A DNA stretch of 64,000 nucleotides, from positions 746,501-810,500 of the forward strand of contig NZ_CP054394.1 of the NCBI RefSeq assembly GCF_022539405.1. The letters run 5' to 3'. Below, one piece after another: positions 24,075 to 31,691 of the stretch (its first letter is position 1; each line of letters starts with the position of its first letter). A program made the position numbers and the translations under genes. The notes below the pieces were generated by a model. The model saw only the letters and a program-made list of their open reading frames with translations. It was not told the origin of the DNA and searched no databases. Source of the stretch: Natranaerofaba carboxydovora (GTDB lineage: Bacteria > Bacillota > Natranaerobiia > Natranaerobiales > Natranaerofabaceae).

Positions 24075-24728
24075 ATGATCCCATTAAAAGATAATATAAA
24101 ATCAAAAAGCTTTCCACTAGTTACAATATTTTTGATTTTGATGAATGTATCAATATTTGCATTCCAGTTTTTATTGGATTTTGAATTGGAGATTTTACTT
24201 ATAAATGTGCTAGGGTTTGTGCCCCATAGAATTTCTTTAGATTTGTCATTATATCCTTTAGTAACTTTTGTTACTTCAACCTTTTTGCATGGAAGCTTAC
24301 TGCATTTGCTTGGTAATATGCTTTATTTATGGATATTTGGTGATAATGTTGAAGATCGATTAGGCAAATTCGGATTTTTGTTCTTTTATATAGTAGTTGG
24401 AGTAATTGGCAACATTGCTCATTATCTTTATAATCCTCTGTCAACACAGCCGGCTATAGGAGCAAGTGGCGCAGTGGCAGGTATATTAGGAGCCTATTTT
24501 GTTTTTTACCCTTATGCTAAAATATTAACTTTAATCCCCCTTGGTTTTTTTATTACAGCATTTCATGTACCCGCAGTTTTATTTCTTGGAATTTGGATAT
24601 TGCTTCAAACGATTAATGCTTTGTTAACACTTCCTGGTGCTGCAATCTCTATAGCCTGGTGGGCACATATCGGTGGTTTTATGGGAGGTTTTTTCCTGGG
24701 GATTTTAAATTCAATTTCTAAATCTTGA
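24075..24728 (+). CDS. Rhomboid-family intramembrane serine protease
   Basis: A 217-residue protease with six or more membrane helices. The catalytic Ser lies in IGASGAVAGILGAYF (GxSG) and the catalytic His in AWWAHIGGFMGGFFLG; HGSLLHLLGNMLYLWIFGDN is the typical helix 2 block. It cleaves membrane proteins within the bilayer; the substrates are unknown. The stop codon TGA coincides with the first bases of a diverged repeat end at 24726. Confidence 0.93.
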   Translation: MIPLKDNIKSKSFPLVTIFLILMNVSIFAFQFLLDFELEILLINVLGFVPHRISLDLSLYPLVTFVTSTFLHGSLLHLLGNMLYLWIFGDNVEDRLGKFGFLFFYIVVGVIGNIAHYLYNPLSTQPAIGASGAVAGILGAYFVFYPYAKILTLIPLGFFITAFHVPAVLFLGIWILLQTINALLTLPGAAISIAWWAHIGGFMGGFFLGILNSISKS

Positions 24729-24753
24729 TACTAACTGTAAAAAGTCTATTCAA
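24726..24753 (+). repeat. Diverged solo left end of the inverted-repeat element
   Basis: TGATACTAACTGTAAAAAGT then CTATTCAA resembles the left end of the element at 37744 and shares ACTGTAAAAAGTCTATT with the copy at 40295. Its TGA is the stop codon of the rhomboid gene. Confidence 0.65.
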
Positions 24754-24795
24754 AGGAATAAGAATCAACTTTTAGGAAATAAAATTTTAGGTATC

Positions 24796-24842
24796 TTGAC
24801 ATAATTTTTCTTCAATGATAACATCTTTTATGACAATATAAT
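24796..24842 (+). promoter_or_regulatory. Promoter region of the lysine-riboswitch leader
   Basis: TTGACA (24796-24801) with TAACAT 17 bases further on (24819-24824); a separate perfect TATAAT lies at 24837-24842. Either may be the -10. Confidence 0.5.
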
Positions 24843-24864
24843 AACACCTCATCTCGAGCTTGAG

Positions 24865-25051
24865 GTGAGGTAGAGGAGCGGCCTGTCAATAGTAATTTTC
24901 TTAAACCTTAGAGCAGGTAATGATAGGGAATGAAAGGGGCGGTCGCCGAAGCACTGTAAGTGGGCTCGGCTTATGGTGCTGGTTTGGTAGAGAAGATCTA
25001 TCAAACTGTCATTGGTGCTAACCCTGTAACACCAATGAAGAGCTATCTCAC
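24865..25051 (+). promoter_or_regulatory. Lysine riboswitch (L box)
   Basis: A 9-bp P1 (GTGAGGTAG at 24865-24873 with CTATCTCAC at 25043-25051) encloses the hallmark blocks: TAGAGGAGCG, AGTAA, TGAAAGGGGCGGTCGCCGAA and GAAGAGCTATC. It lies before lysC-dapA, so lysine should reduce synthesis of its own pathway by transcription termination at 25097-25141. The rest of the 505-base intergenic region holds the promoter and a diverged repeat end. Confidence 0.96.
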
Positions 25052-25096
25052 ACGGACGCAGGGTAGAGAGGAGGGTCTTTACTGTTTTTGGAAATG

Positions 25097-25141
25097 AACA
25101 GTTAACAGGACCTGACGCTTAAGACCTGTTAGCTGTTTTTT
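25097..25141 (+). terminator. Lysine-riboswitch expression-platform terminator
   Basis: A 13-bp stem AACAGTTAACAGG / CCTGTTAGCTGTT (one G-U pair) with a 14-15-base loop and a T run. Confidence 0.92.
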
Positions 25142-25233
25142 TATTATAAAATTTTATTATAAAAGTTATTAAAGTAAGAGTTTTTGGATAAAGAGATTAC
25201 TAGCTAAGTATTTAGGATTGGAAGGTGATATAA

Positions 25234-26442
25234 GTGGAAATTGTAGTGCAAAAATTCGGTGGTACTTCCGTTGCTACTGAACAGGAAAGAGAATATGCTA
25301 TCAAAAAAGTTTCTGAAGTATATGAAAAAGGTGATTTGCCGGTTGTTGTTGTATCTGCAATGGGTCAAAAAGGATCCCCCTATGCCACAGATACTCTTTT
25401 GTCGTTAACCAAAAGAGAAATTAGTTCTTCTAGGGATAAAGATTTACTTCTATCTTGTGGAGAAATAATTTCTAGTGTAATATTTAGTCAGGAACTAAGA
25501 GATCTTGGATACCCGGCCCAAGCTATGACAGGACCTCAGGCAGGAATTAAGACTGATGATGCTTTTGGTAATGCGAGAATAGAAGCAGTAAAATCTTCTG
25601 CACTTAATTCATTAATTGAGGAGAATGTTATTCCTGTAGTTGCCGGTTTTCAAGGAGCAACTTCTGAAGGAGACATAACGACTCTAGGGCGCGGGGGAAG
25701 CGATACTACTGCTGTAGCTTTAGGTGTTTTTCTTAATGTTGATAGGGTTGAAATTTATACAGATGTAGATTCTTTGATGACAGCTGACCCCAGGCTGGTT
25801 TCTGAAGCAAAGCCTATCCACGAAATTAATTTTACTGAGCTTTTGAACTTAGCTCAGGAAGGGTCTAAAATTATACATCCAAGAGCGGTGCAGATAGCTA
25901 TGGAAAATCATGTTCCACTTTATATAACATGTGCAAAAGGGAGTTCTAGAGGGACAAAGGTTTCCTGGCAAACCGATGATGAATCACCTACCTGGGATCA
26001 GGGTAGAGTAATATCAGGGCTTGCTCATATGGATGAAATTTCGCAAATTATAATTAAACCCCGAGAAGGGGAACTGACTATGGACTTGCAGTGTCAAATA
26101 TTTGCTAAACTAGCCAGGAAAGATGTAAGCGTTGATTTGATAAATGTTTTGACAACTGGTGTTTACTTGACTGTTGCAGATGACAAAGTAGAACAGGCGA
26201 TAAATGCTTTAGAAGATCTTCCTGTAGAAACAGATATACTAAAGAACTGTACAAAAATTTCTTTGGTTGGACACGGTATGAAAGGTGTTTCAGGAGTAAT
26301 GGAGCGGATTTTTGAAACCTTAAAAAATGAAGAAGTGCCAGTGCTTCAAACAGCTGACTCTAATACTACTGTATCTTGTCTAATACCTAAAGATAAGAAA
26401 AAAGCAGCTCTAAATGGTCTTCACAAAACTTTTTCATTATGA
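25234..26442 (+). CDS. lysC: Aspartate kinase
   Basis: First step of the aspartate pathway. A 402-residue protein with VQKFGGTSVATEQER at the N-terminus, VVVSAMGQKG, GRGGSDTTAVALGVFLNVDR, VEIYTDVDSLMTADPRLVSE and two C-terminal ACT domains for lysine/threonine feedback. GTG start with GGAAGGTGAT upstream. It is controlled by the lysine riboswitch just upstream and followed by dapA. Confidence 0.95.
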   Translation: MEIVVQKFGGTSVATEQEREYAIKKVSEVYEKGDLPVVVVSAMGQKGSPYATDTLLSLTKREISSSRDKDLLLSCGEIISSVIFSQELRDLGYPAQAMTGPQAGIKTDDAFGNARIEAVKSSALNSLIEENVIPVVAGFQGATSEGDITTLGRGGSDTTAVALGVFLNVDRVEIYTDVDSLMTADPRLVSEAKPIHEINFTELLNLAQEGSKIIHPRAVQIAMENHVPLYITCAKGSSRGTKVSWQTDDESPTWDQGRVISGLAHMDEISQIIIKPREGELTMDLQCQIFAKLARKDVSVDLINVLTTGVYLTVADDKVEQAINALEDLPVETDILKNCTKISLVGHGMKGVSGVMERIFETLKNEEVPVLQTADSNTTVSCLIPKDKKKAALNGLHKTFSL

Positions 26443-26497
26443 ATCAAATATAGTACTAATAAATTTTAAAGAAGAGGAGAGGATACCCATTATACGC

Positions 26498-27364
26498 TTG
26501 GGACGTGTACAAACGGCGATGGTAACTCCTTTTAAAAAAGATCTTGAATTAGATCTTGGAGGTGTAGCCCCCCTTGTTGAGTACTTGTGTAACAGTGGAA
26601 CAGAGGGATTGGTAGTTACTGGAACAACTGGTGAGTCACCTACACTTACCTTGGAGGAAAAGGAAAAACTATGGCTAGAAGTGATTAGGACAAAACCTCA
26701 AAATGTGCCTATGATAGCAGGAACTGGATCAAACGATACAAGAGAAACTGTTGAAGCATCCATAAAAGCTGAAAAAGCTGGTGCAGATGCAATAATGCTT
26801 GTCACACCATATTATAATAAGCCACCTCAATCAAACATGAAAGCACACTTTGAAGAGGTTGCCAAAAAGGTTAACCTACCAATAATGTTATATAATGTGC
26901 CAAAACGTACCGGTGCTAATCTATTACCTGATACAGTTAAAGAGTTAATGAATTGTGATAACATAATAGCAATAAAAGAAGCTAGTGGGGACTTGGAACA
27001 GGTTGCAAAACTTAGAAGGCTAATAGGGAATAGGATTAAGATATTTTCTGGGGAAGATAGCATTACACTTCCTATGATGGCTTTGGGAGCTTCTGGAGTT
27101 GTGAGTGTTGCTTCTCATATTGCAGGGGAGTTATTTAAAGAGATGCTTGAAAGCTTTGTCTCTGGAGATGTAGACAAGGCGATGAGGACCCATTATGACT
27201 TAATGCCTTTATTTGAAGGGTTATCTATCTCAACTAACCCTATCCCAGTAAAATCAGCTTTAAATCTGGCAGGTGTCTCTGTAGGCCCTTTGAGGCCACC
27301 ACTGCAAGAATTAGACAAAGATGATAAAGCAAAGTTAAAAAAAGTTCTTCAGGATTATGCCTGA
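26498..27364 (+). CDS. dapA: 4-hydroxy-tetrahydrodipicolinate synthase
   Basis: Condenses pyruvate with aspartate semialdehyde. TIM-barrel with GRVQTAMVTPFKKD, GTTGESPTLTLEEKEKL, the YNVP motif (LPIMLYNVPKRTGANL) and the Schiff-base lysine in IIAIKEASGDLEQ. The start is uncertain. The frame is open back to an ATG at 26414 inside lysC, but family length (about 290) favours the TTG at 26498, with AGGAGAGG some 16 bases upstream; an ATT at 26489 is another option. A terminator follows. Confidence 0.93.
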   Translation: MGRVQTAMVTPFKKDLELDLGGVAPLVEYLCNSGTEGLVVTGTTGESPTLTLEEKEKLWLEVIRTKPQNVPMIAGTGSNDTRETVEASIKAEKAGADAIMLVTPYYNKPPQSNMKAHFEEVAKKVNLPIMLYNVPKRTGANLLPDTVKELMNCDNIIAIKEASGDLEQVAKLRRLIGNRIKIFSGEDSITLPMMALGASGVVSVASHIAGELFKEMLESFVSGDVDKAMRTHYDLMPLFEGLSISTNPIPVKSALNLAGVSVGPLRPPLQELDKDDKAKLKKVLQDYA

Positions 27365-27388
27365 ATAGTTAAATAAAAGAACAAAAAT

Positions 27389-27416
27389 AAGCGGGGTTTT
27401 ACCCCGCTTTTTTTAT
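27389..27416 (+). terminator. Intrinsic terminator after dapA
   Basis: Stem AAGCGGGG / CCCCGCTT (27389-27396, 27402-27409) and a T run. Confidence 0.9.
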
Positions 27417-27436
27417 AAAGTTATGTTCGGGTATAA

Positions 27437-27748
27437 TTACTTAATACTAATGGTGATCTCTGTACCTGCACCTTCCCTGGTGGCTAAGTGAAAATCTTCA
27501 ATGTAATTAACCAGTCGTTCTAAAGAAGAACTAGACTCTTTTTTTTCTTCTTTTTTTTCCAAAAGATTTTTTACTTTTTCTTTTGTTTCTTCGTTCATCC
27601 CGTGGCCGTCGTCTTTAACAAAAACTGTGTACTTTCCATTTTCGTCTTCTACCTTGGAAGTTATCTTTTTTGCTCCGGCATTTAAAGAATTCTCTACTAA
27701 AGTTCCTACTGCTTCTTTAATTATTGCGTGTTTTTCATTCAAAACCAA
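27437..27748 (-). CDS. Small GHKL-type ATPase-domain protein
   Basis: A 103-residue protein that consists only of a GHKL (HATPase_c-like) fold. It has an N-box IIKEAVGTLVENSLNAGAKK and a G1-box VKDDGHGMNEETKEKV, then a lysine/glutamate/serine-rich stretch where the lid would be and a GAGTEITISIK end. It lacks any dimerisation or kinase domain, so it is not a normal sensor kinase. It could be an anti-sigma-like or orphan ATP-binding protein. TTG start with GGGAGG on the minus strand. Confidence 0.65.
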   Translation of the reverse strand: MVLNEKHAIIKEAVGTLVENSLNAGAKKITSKVEDENGKYTVFVKDDGHGMNEETKEKVKNLLEKKEEKKESSSSLERLVNYIEDFHLATREGAGTEITISIK

Positions 27749-28099
27749 TTATGCCTCCCTTCGTGTCAAAAATATTTCTTAAACTTTTTTTCTACAAAAA
27801 AATATAGTTTCCTTTAAACCAGGGTAGTCCAATGAATGTAAGGATAGGTTAAATTAACCATTTAGGATATTAGTTGCAAATAGGACAGCGAATGAGAAGG
27901 ATGGTGTATTTTTAAGGAGTTGTATTAATAAAAGATTTCTATATTATTCAGGAGAGTTGGGTAAAACAGTAAGAATTTCCATAGCCTTTTAACATGAAAT
28001 TCGAAAATTGTTAATACAATTGTAAAATTAAATTATAGAACTTAGGTTTTTTTATTGATAGTTTTATGATATTATTGATAGTAGTAGAGGTGAAAACAA
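27749..28099. other. Intergenic region without recognised genes
   Basis: This 351-base AT-rich stretch between a minus-strand and a plus-strand gene has no supported ORF. The only structure seen is a short dyad GGTTAAATTAACC at about 27848-27860. Promoters for both divergent genes must lie here, but I cannot place them with confidence. Confidence 0.5.
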
Positions 28100-28381
28100 T
28101 TGGAAGTAGGCATCCTTATAGTAAAAATATCAATCGGAGAGGCATCTTCACTTAAAGAAAAGCGTAGAATTTTAAAGAGTTTAATTGATGTACTGAAAAA
28201 CAAGTTCAACCTTTCCATTGCTGAAGTTGGGGAACAGAACAAGTGGCAGGTTGCAGAACTGGGAATTGCTGTGGTAGGTAATGACAAATCTTATCTTAAT
28301 AGGGTTATTGAAAAAGTTGTAGATAAGATAGAGACCAAAAAAGACATAGTAATGATGGATTATGAAGTTCACTTCTGGTAA
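28100..28381 (+). CDS. DUF503 (YlxP-like) protein
   Basis: A 93-residue protein of the conserved YlxP/DUF503 family: MEVGILIVKISIGEASSLKE then KRRILKSLIDVLKNKFNLSI, and AEVGEQNKWQVAELGIAVVG. In Bacillus ylxP lies in the nusA-infB operon, but its function is not firmly known; here it is separated from that operon. TTG start with AGAGGTGAAA upstream. Confidence 0.88.
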   Translation: MEVGILIVKISIGEASSLKEKRRILKSLIDVLKNKFNLSIAEVGEQNKWQVAELGIAVVGNDKSYLNRVIEKVVDKIETKKDIVMMDYEVHFW

Positions 28382-28388
28382 AAGTATT

Positions 28389-28447
28389 AACCTCCTGTAT
28401 TTTGAGAAAATATTAATAGATGATTCAGATAGAATACTGAGGAGGTT
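28389..28447 (+). promoter_or_regulatory. Anti-Shine-Dalgarno hairpin before the spore protein gene
   Basis: AACCTCCT (28389-28396) is exactly complementary to AGGAGGTT (28440-28447), the ribosome site of the following spore protein gene, with a 43-base loop between. A transcript reading through from the DUF503 gene would hide that site; one starting inside the loop would not. Confidence 0.45.
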
Positions 28448-28452
28448 TTACT

Positions 28453-28638
28453 ATGTCAGAAAACAAAAAGGAAAACAAGTCTGATGCAATAGAACGTCTT
28501 AAATGGGAAACTGCAATGGACCTTGGGCTATTACCAAAAGTTTTGGAGAAAGGCTGGGAATACTTGACTGCCGAAGAAACTGGTAGGCTTGGTGGTATTG
28601 TTGCAAGAAAACTTAAAAAAACAAAAAGCAACAAGTGA
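28453..28638 (+). CDS. Alpha/beta-type small acid-soluble spore protein
   Basis: A 61-residue DNA-coating spore protein. It shows the two family blocks in diverged form: ERLKWETAMDLGL (around the germination-protease site K-W-E) and YLTAEETGRLGGIVARKLKK (the G-x-x-G-G-x-x-x-R/K-K/R-L block). It shows that the organism belongs to a spore-forming lineage. AGGAGGTT site 6-7 bases before the ATG, itself potentially masked (see 28389-28447). Confidence 0.88.
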   Translation: MSENKKENKSDAIERLKWETAMDLGLLPKVLEKGWEYLTAEETGRLGGIVARKLKKTKSNK

Positions 28639-28666
28639 TATTTTAAAAGCAAGGTGGGTGTAGGTA

Positions 28667-29386
28667 ATGGTATCTTCGTCTATATCAATAGGCATGGCCC
28701 TGGGGGGTGGTTTGTTATTCTTTTTCAACCCTTGTGTGTGGCCATTATACCCTGCGTATGTATCGTATATAGCGGGATCGTCGTTATCAGAAATCAAAAC
28801 TGGTGAGAATAGATATAAACTTTTAAAAAATACCCTAGGGTTTATCCTCGGTTTTTCTGTGATTTTTGTAGCCCTTGGAGCGCTTGCAACTTCTGTAGGT
28901 AGTTATTATCAAAATCAAGTGCTATTTGAGAGGTTAGCAGGAGTAGTTATAATTTTCTTTGGGCTTCAGTTAAGTGGTTTGTTAAAATTTAATTTTCTGT
29001 CTATGGACAAAAGGTTTTCCTTTATGCCAAGTAAACCTGGATTTTTTAGTTCTATTATCTTTGGGGCTACTTTTGCTTTAGGTTGGACACCTTGTGCGAC
29101 CCCAATACTTGGAGCTATATTAGCATATGCTTTTACTCATGAAACCCTTTTACAAGGAATGTTTTTATTAGGCCTTTTTTCAGTAGGTTTTGCTGTTCCA
29201 TTTTTGATATTTTCTTTACTCTTTACTGTGTTAAGTGGTGTAGTTGAAAATTGGATAGCGAGAGTCGCAAAACATCTGCCAACAATTAATAAAATAAGCG
29301 GTTTTGTGTTATTGTTTATCGGAGCCTTACTACTATTTAATAAAATGAGTGATATAAGTGTTTGGCTTTATGGTTTATTTAATTAA
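28667..29386 (+). CDS. ccdA: CcdA-type thiol-disulfide transport protein (cytochrome c biogenesis)
   Basis: A 239-residue membrane protein that passes reducing equivalents from cytosolic thioredoxin to the outside for heme attachment to apocytochrome c. It has six helices and the two redox cysteines in FFFNPCVWPLYPAYVSYIAG (helix 1) and LGWTPCATPILGAILAYAF (helix 4), each followed by proline. It is followed by a ResA-like thioredoxin lipoprotein gene and belongs functionally with ResB/ResC at 36.4-38.9 kb. Confidence 0.94.
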   Translation: MVSSSISIGMALGGGLLFFFNPCVWPLYPAYVSYIAGSSLSEIKTGENRYKLLKNTLGFILGFSVIFVALGALATSVGSYYQNQVLFERLAGVVIIFFGLQLSGLLKFNFLSMDKRFSFMPSKPGFFSSIIFGATFALGWTPCATPILGAILAYAFTHETLLQGMFLLGLFSVGFAVPFLIFSLLFTVLSGVVENWIARVAKHLPTINKISGFVLLFIGALLLFNKMSDISVWLYGLFN

Positions 29387-29442
29387 ATATTGATTTAGGC
29401 TGCAAAAAATCACCATTATATATTAAGGAGGAAATAGTGTTT

Positions 29443-29997
29443 ATGATTAAAAAAAAGACTGTCATTATAGCTATTTTTGTGGTTTCTGTTTTAATCCTTT
29501 TTACATTTGGAGGGTGTATGTTTGGGGATGATTCCCAGGGAGACAAAGCACCTGAAGGGGCTGCAAATGGAGAAAGTGAAGTAGAGGGAGAAAAGGCTTA
29601 TTCTTTTTCTTTAGAAAATTTAGCAGGTGAAGAAGTTTCTATGGACGAATTAGAAGGTAAAGTGGTTTTTGTTAAGTTCTGGGGTATGTTTTGTCCAAAT
29701 TGTCTGATTGACCTTCCTTACATTGATGATCTTCATAATGATTATGTAGATGATGAGGAAGTCGAAATATTAACAGTCAATTTTTCTGATTCGCCTTCTG
29801 ATGTGGAAAGTTTGATGGAAGATGAGGGATATAGTTTTGAAGTATTATTTGACATTGATGAAGAAGCTGCAAGAGGATTTGGAGTTACAGGTGCACCGAC
29901 GTATTACGTTGTTGATGCAGATGGTAAAATAGTATTTGAAAATCCTGGACAACTTGGTTATGATAATGCTAAGAACGCAATTGAAGATGCTAGATAA
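29443..29997 (+). CDS. ResA/TlpA-like thioredoxin lipoprotein
   Basis: Extracytoplasmic thiol-disulfide oxidoreductase of about 184 residues. The N-terminal membrane segment ends in a lipobox (TFGGC). After an acidic linker comes a thioredoxin fold with active site FWGMFCPNCLIDLPYIDDLH (CPNC) and cis-Pro GVTGAPTYYVVDADGKI. Placed directly after ccdA, it should reduce the cysteines of apocytochrome c CXXCH sites. The ATG at 29443 was chosen; a GTG at 29437 is 5 bases after AAGGAGG and is equally possible. Confidence 0.9.
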   Translation: MIKKKTVIIAIFVVSVLILFTFGGCMFGDDSQGDKAPEGAANGESEVEGEKAYSFSLENLAGEEVSMDELEGKVVFVKFWGMFCPNCLIDLPYIDDLHNDYVDDEEVEILTVNFSDSPSDVESLMEDEGYSFEVLFDIDEEAARGFGVTGAPTYYVVDADGKIVFENPGQLGYDNAKNAIEDAR

Positions 29998-30023
29998 ATA
30001 TTATAAAAAGGAGCGGATATCTT

Positions 30024-30782
30024 ATGCCACCAAAGAAAATTGCAGTAGCAGGTAAAGGAGGAACAGGTAAAACGACCTTTGCTTCGCTGCTTATACGTTA
30101 CCTTGCAGAAAAGAAGAAGGGAACAATCTTAGGTGTTGATGCTGATCCTAATGCTAACCTTAATGAAGCTTTAGGTGAAGAGGCTGAAAATACTATTGGT
30201 GATATTTTAAATAGTACAAAAGAACGTGACGCGGTTCCTCAAGGTATGACGAAAGAAAGATTTATTGAATTTAGGCTAATGGAAGCTTTGATTGAAACAG
30301 ATAATGTCGATTTGATTGTTATGGGCAATCCAGAGGGGCCGGGATGCTACTGCTATCCTAATGATCTTTTGAGAAAGCATTTAGAAGATATGGAAAAGAA
30401 CTATGATTATGTAGTTATCGATAATGAAGCTGGGTTAGAGCATTTGAGTAGAAAAACCATAAGTGACGTAGATGTTTTGTTTGTCATCAGTGATTCTTCA
30501 GCTAGAGGCATACGTTCTGCAGCTAGGGTTAAGGAAATAGTTGAAGGTGTTGATATGAATGTAGATCAGATGTATCTTTTAGTTACCAGGACTGATTTTG
30601 AGGACATGGATGAAATTTTGAAAGAAGAAATAGATAAAACCGGAATAGAGCTAATAGGTAATATACCATATGATAAAAAAGTTGTGGAATTTGATTTGAG
30701 AGGAAAGCCGTTGTTTGATTTGCCTTCAGATTCAGTTTCAGTGACTTCTACATGGAAGATTTTAGACAGACTAAATCTCTAG
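30024..30782 (+). CDS. cooC: CooC-type carbon monoxide dehydrogenase maturation ATPase
   Basis: A 252-residue MinD/ParA-like P-loop ATPase. It has a deviant Walker A (AVAGKGGTGKTTFASLLIRY), GVDADPNANLNEALG, the CooC-specific Cys pair in MGNPEGPGCYCYPNDLLR and YDYVVIDNEAGLEHLSR. Family members load nickel into CO dehydrogenase/acetyl-CoA synthase. No CODH gene is in the window, so its client lies elsewhere. AAGGAG site before the ATG, 26 bases after the ResA-like gene. Confidence 0.9.
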   Translation: MPPKKIAVAGKGGTGKTTFASLLIRYLAEKKKGTILGVDADPNANLNEALGEEAENTIGDILNSTKERDAVPQGMTKERFIEFRLMEALIETDNVDLIVMGNPEGPGCYCYPNDLLRKHLEDMEKNYDYVVIDNEAGLEHLSRKTISDVDVLFVISDSSARGIRSAARVKEIVEGVDMNVDQMYLLVTRTDFEDMDEILKEEIDKTGIELIGNIPYDKKVVEFDLRGKPLFDLPSDSVSVTSTWKILDRLNL

Positions 30783-30802
30783 TCTTATAAGCCTTATATA
30801 TA

Positions 30803-30822
30803 AATCCCCCTGATGGGGGATT
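30803..30822 (+). terminator. Possible weak terminator after cooC
   Basis: Stem AATCCCCC / GGGGGATT with a TGAT loop, but almost no T run. It separates cooC from mobA. Confidence 0.5.
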
Positions 30823-30879
30823 TGATGTGTGAATGTGTGGTAGTAAATATAACTTTATGGTACAATATAGGAGAGAAAG

Positions 30880-31494
30880 ATGATGGACAAAGAAGTTTCT
30901 GCTGTTATTTTGGCTGGCGGTGTCAGCAAAAGGATGGGACATAAAAATAAAGCCTTTTTGAAATTAGGTAATAAGCCTGTGATTGAGTGGCTGTTAGAAG
31001 CTCTCCAGAAAGTATTTAATGATATATATATAGTAACTGATACACCTGAACAATATAAAGAATACACCATGGTCAAAACAACTGGTGATAAGATTATTCG
31101 ACCAGAAAGAAGTACATTAGCAGGAATTCATGCTGGCATTCACGAAGTTGACAGTAAGTACGGATTTGTAGTAGCATGTGATATGCCTTTTATTAACACA
31201 GATTTGATAAATGAAATGATTAAATTATGCAATGGATACGATGTAATAATACCTTGTTATAGAGGACATGTTGAGCCTACATTTGCTTTGTATCACAAAA
31301 ACTGTCTGCCTTATATTGAAAGGAATTTATTAAATGACAATTTTAGAATAGTTAATTTTTTCCCTGATGTCAAAGTGAAACATTTGAGTGAAGAATTTAC
31401 CAAAAAATTTGATCCGGAGTTTAATTCTTTTTTGAACCTAAATACTCCCGAAGAATTAAACAAGGCAACAAAGTTAATTAAAAAAAGGCATTGA
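30880..31494 (+). CDS. mobA: Molybdenum cofactor guanylyltransferase MobA
   Basis: Adds GMP to molybdopterin to make the MGD cofactor of DMSO-reductase-family enzymes, such as the one at the left edge. A 204-residue protein with AVILAGGVSKRMGHKNKAFL (nucleotide-binding loop), GIHAGIHEVDSKYGFVVACD then MPFINTDLI, and VEPTFALYHK. RBS GGAGAG before the ATG. First gene of the Moco region; moaA follows after a riboswitch. Confidence 0.95.
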   Translation: MMDKEVSAVILAGGVSKRMGHKNKAFLKLGNKPVIEWLLEALQKVFNDIYIVTDTPEQYKEYTMVKTTGDKIIRPERSTLAGIHAGIHEVDSKYGFVVACDMPFINTDLINEMIKLCNGYDVIIPCYRGHVEPTFALYHKNCLPYIERNLLNDNFRIVNFFPDVKVKHLSEEFTKKFDPEFNSFLNLNTPEELNKATKLIKKRH

Positions 31495-31521
31495 AAAACA
31501 TTTAAAAATGAATATGGCTAA

Positions 31522-31625
31522 CTTTCTCCGAGCTATTTAACCTAAGGATTTTATTAATCTATGGTTAATAGCCGGTAGGGTGATGAGGGAAACCTTATTA
31601 CCTCCCGTGCTTGGAAAGGAGAAAG
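31522..31625 (+). promoter_or_regulatory. Moco riboswitch (Moco RNA motif)
   Basis: An 8-bp P1 (CTTTCTCC at 31522-31529 with GGAGAAAG at 31618-31625) encloses conserved blocks: TCCGAGC, GCCGGTAGGG, GAGGGAAACC, CCTCCCGTG and GGAAAGGAG. It lies directly upstream of moaA and is followed by a strong terminator, so molybdenum (or tungsten) cofactor should repress moaA transcription. Confidence 0.87.
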
Positions 31626-31634
31626 CTTTTATAG

Positions 31635-31673
31635 ATCAACTGCTTTTTCTTTTCCATTGCAGTTGATTTTTTA
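31635..31673 (+). terminator. Moco-riboswitch expression-platform terminator
   Basis: Stem ATCAACTGC / GCAGTTGAT (31635-31643, 31659-31667) followed by TTTTTT, 19 bases before the moaA start. Confidence 0.9.
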
Positions 31674-31691
31674 GTTTGAGGAGGGGATGAA

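Noticed and set aside
28003-28030. TTGTTAATACAATTG resembling a Rex operator before the DUF503 gene
   Set aside because: The halves do not form the TTGTTAA-N4-TTAACAA pattern; better explained by AT-rich chance.
28396-28425. Forespore sigma-G promoter inside the anti-SD loop of the spore protein gene
   Set aside because: Best -35/-10 matches (TGTATT, GATGATT) are too weak to support a call.
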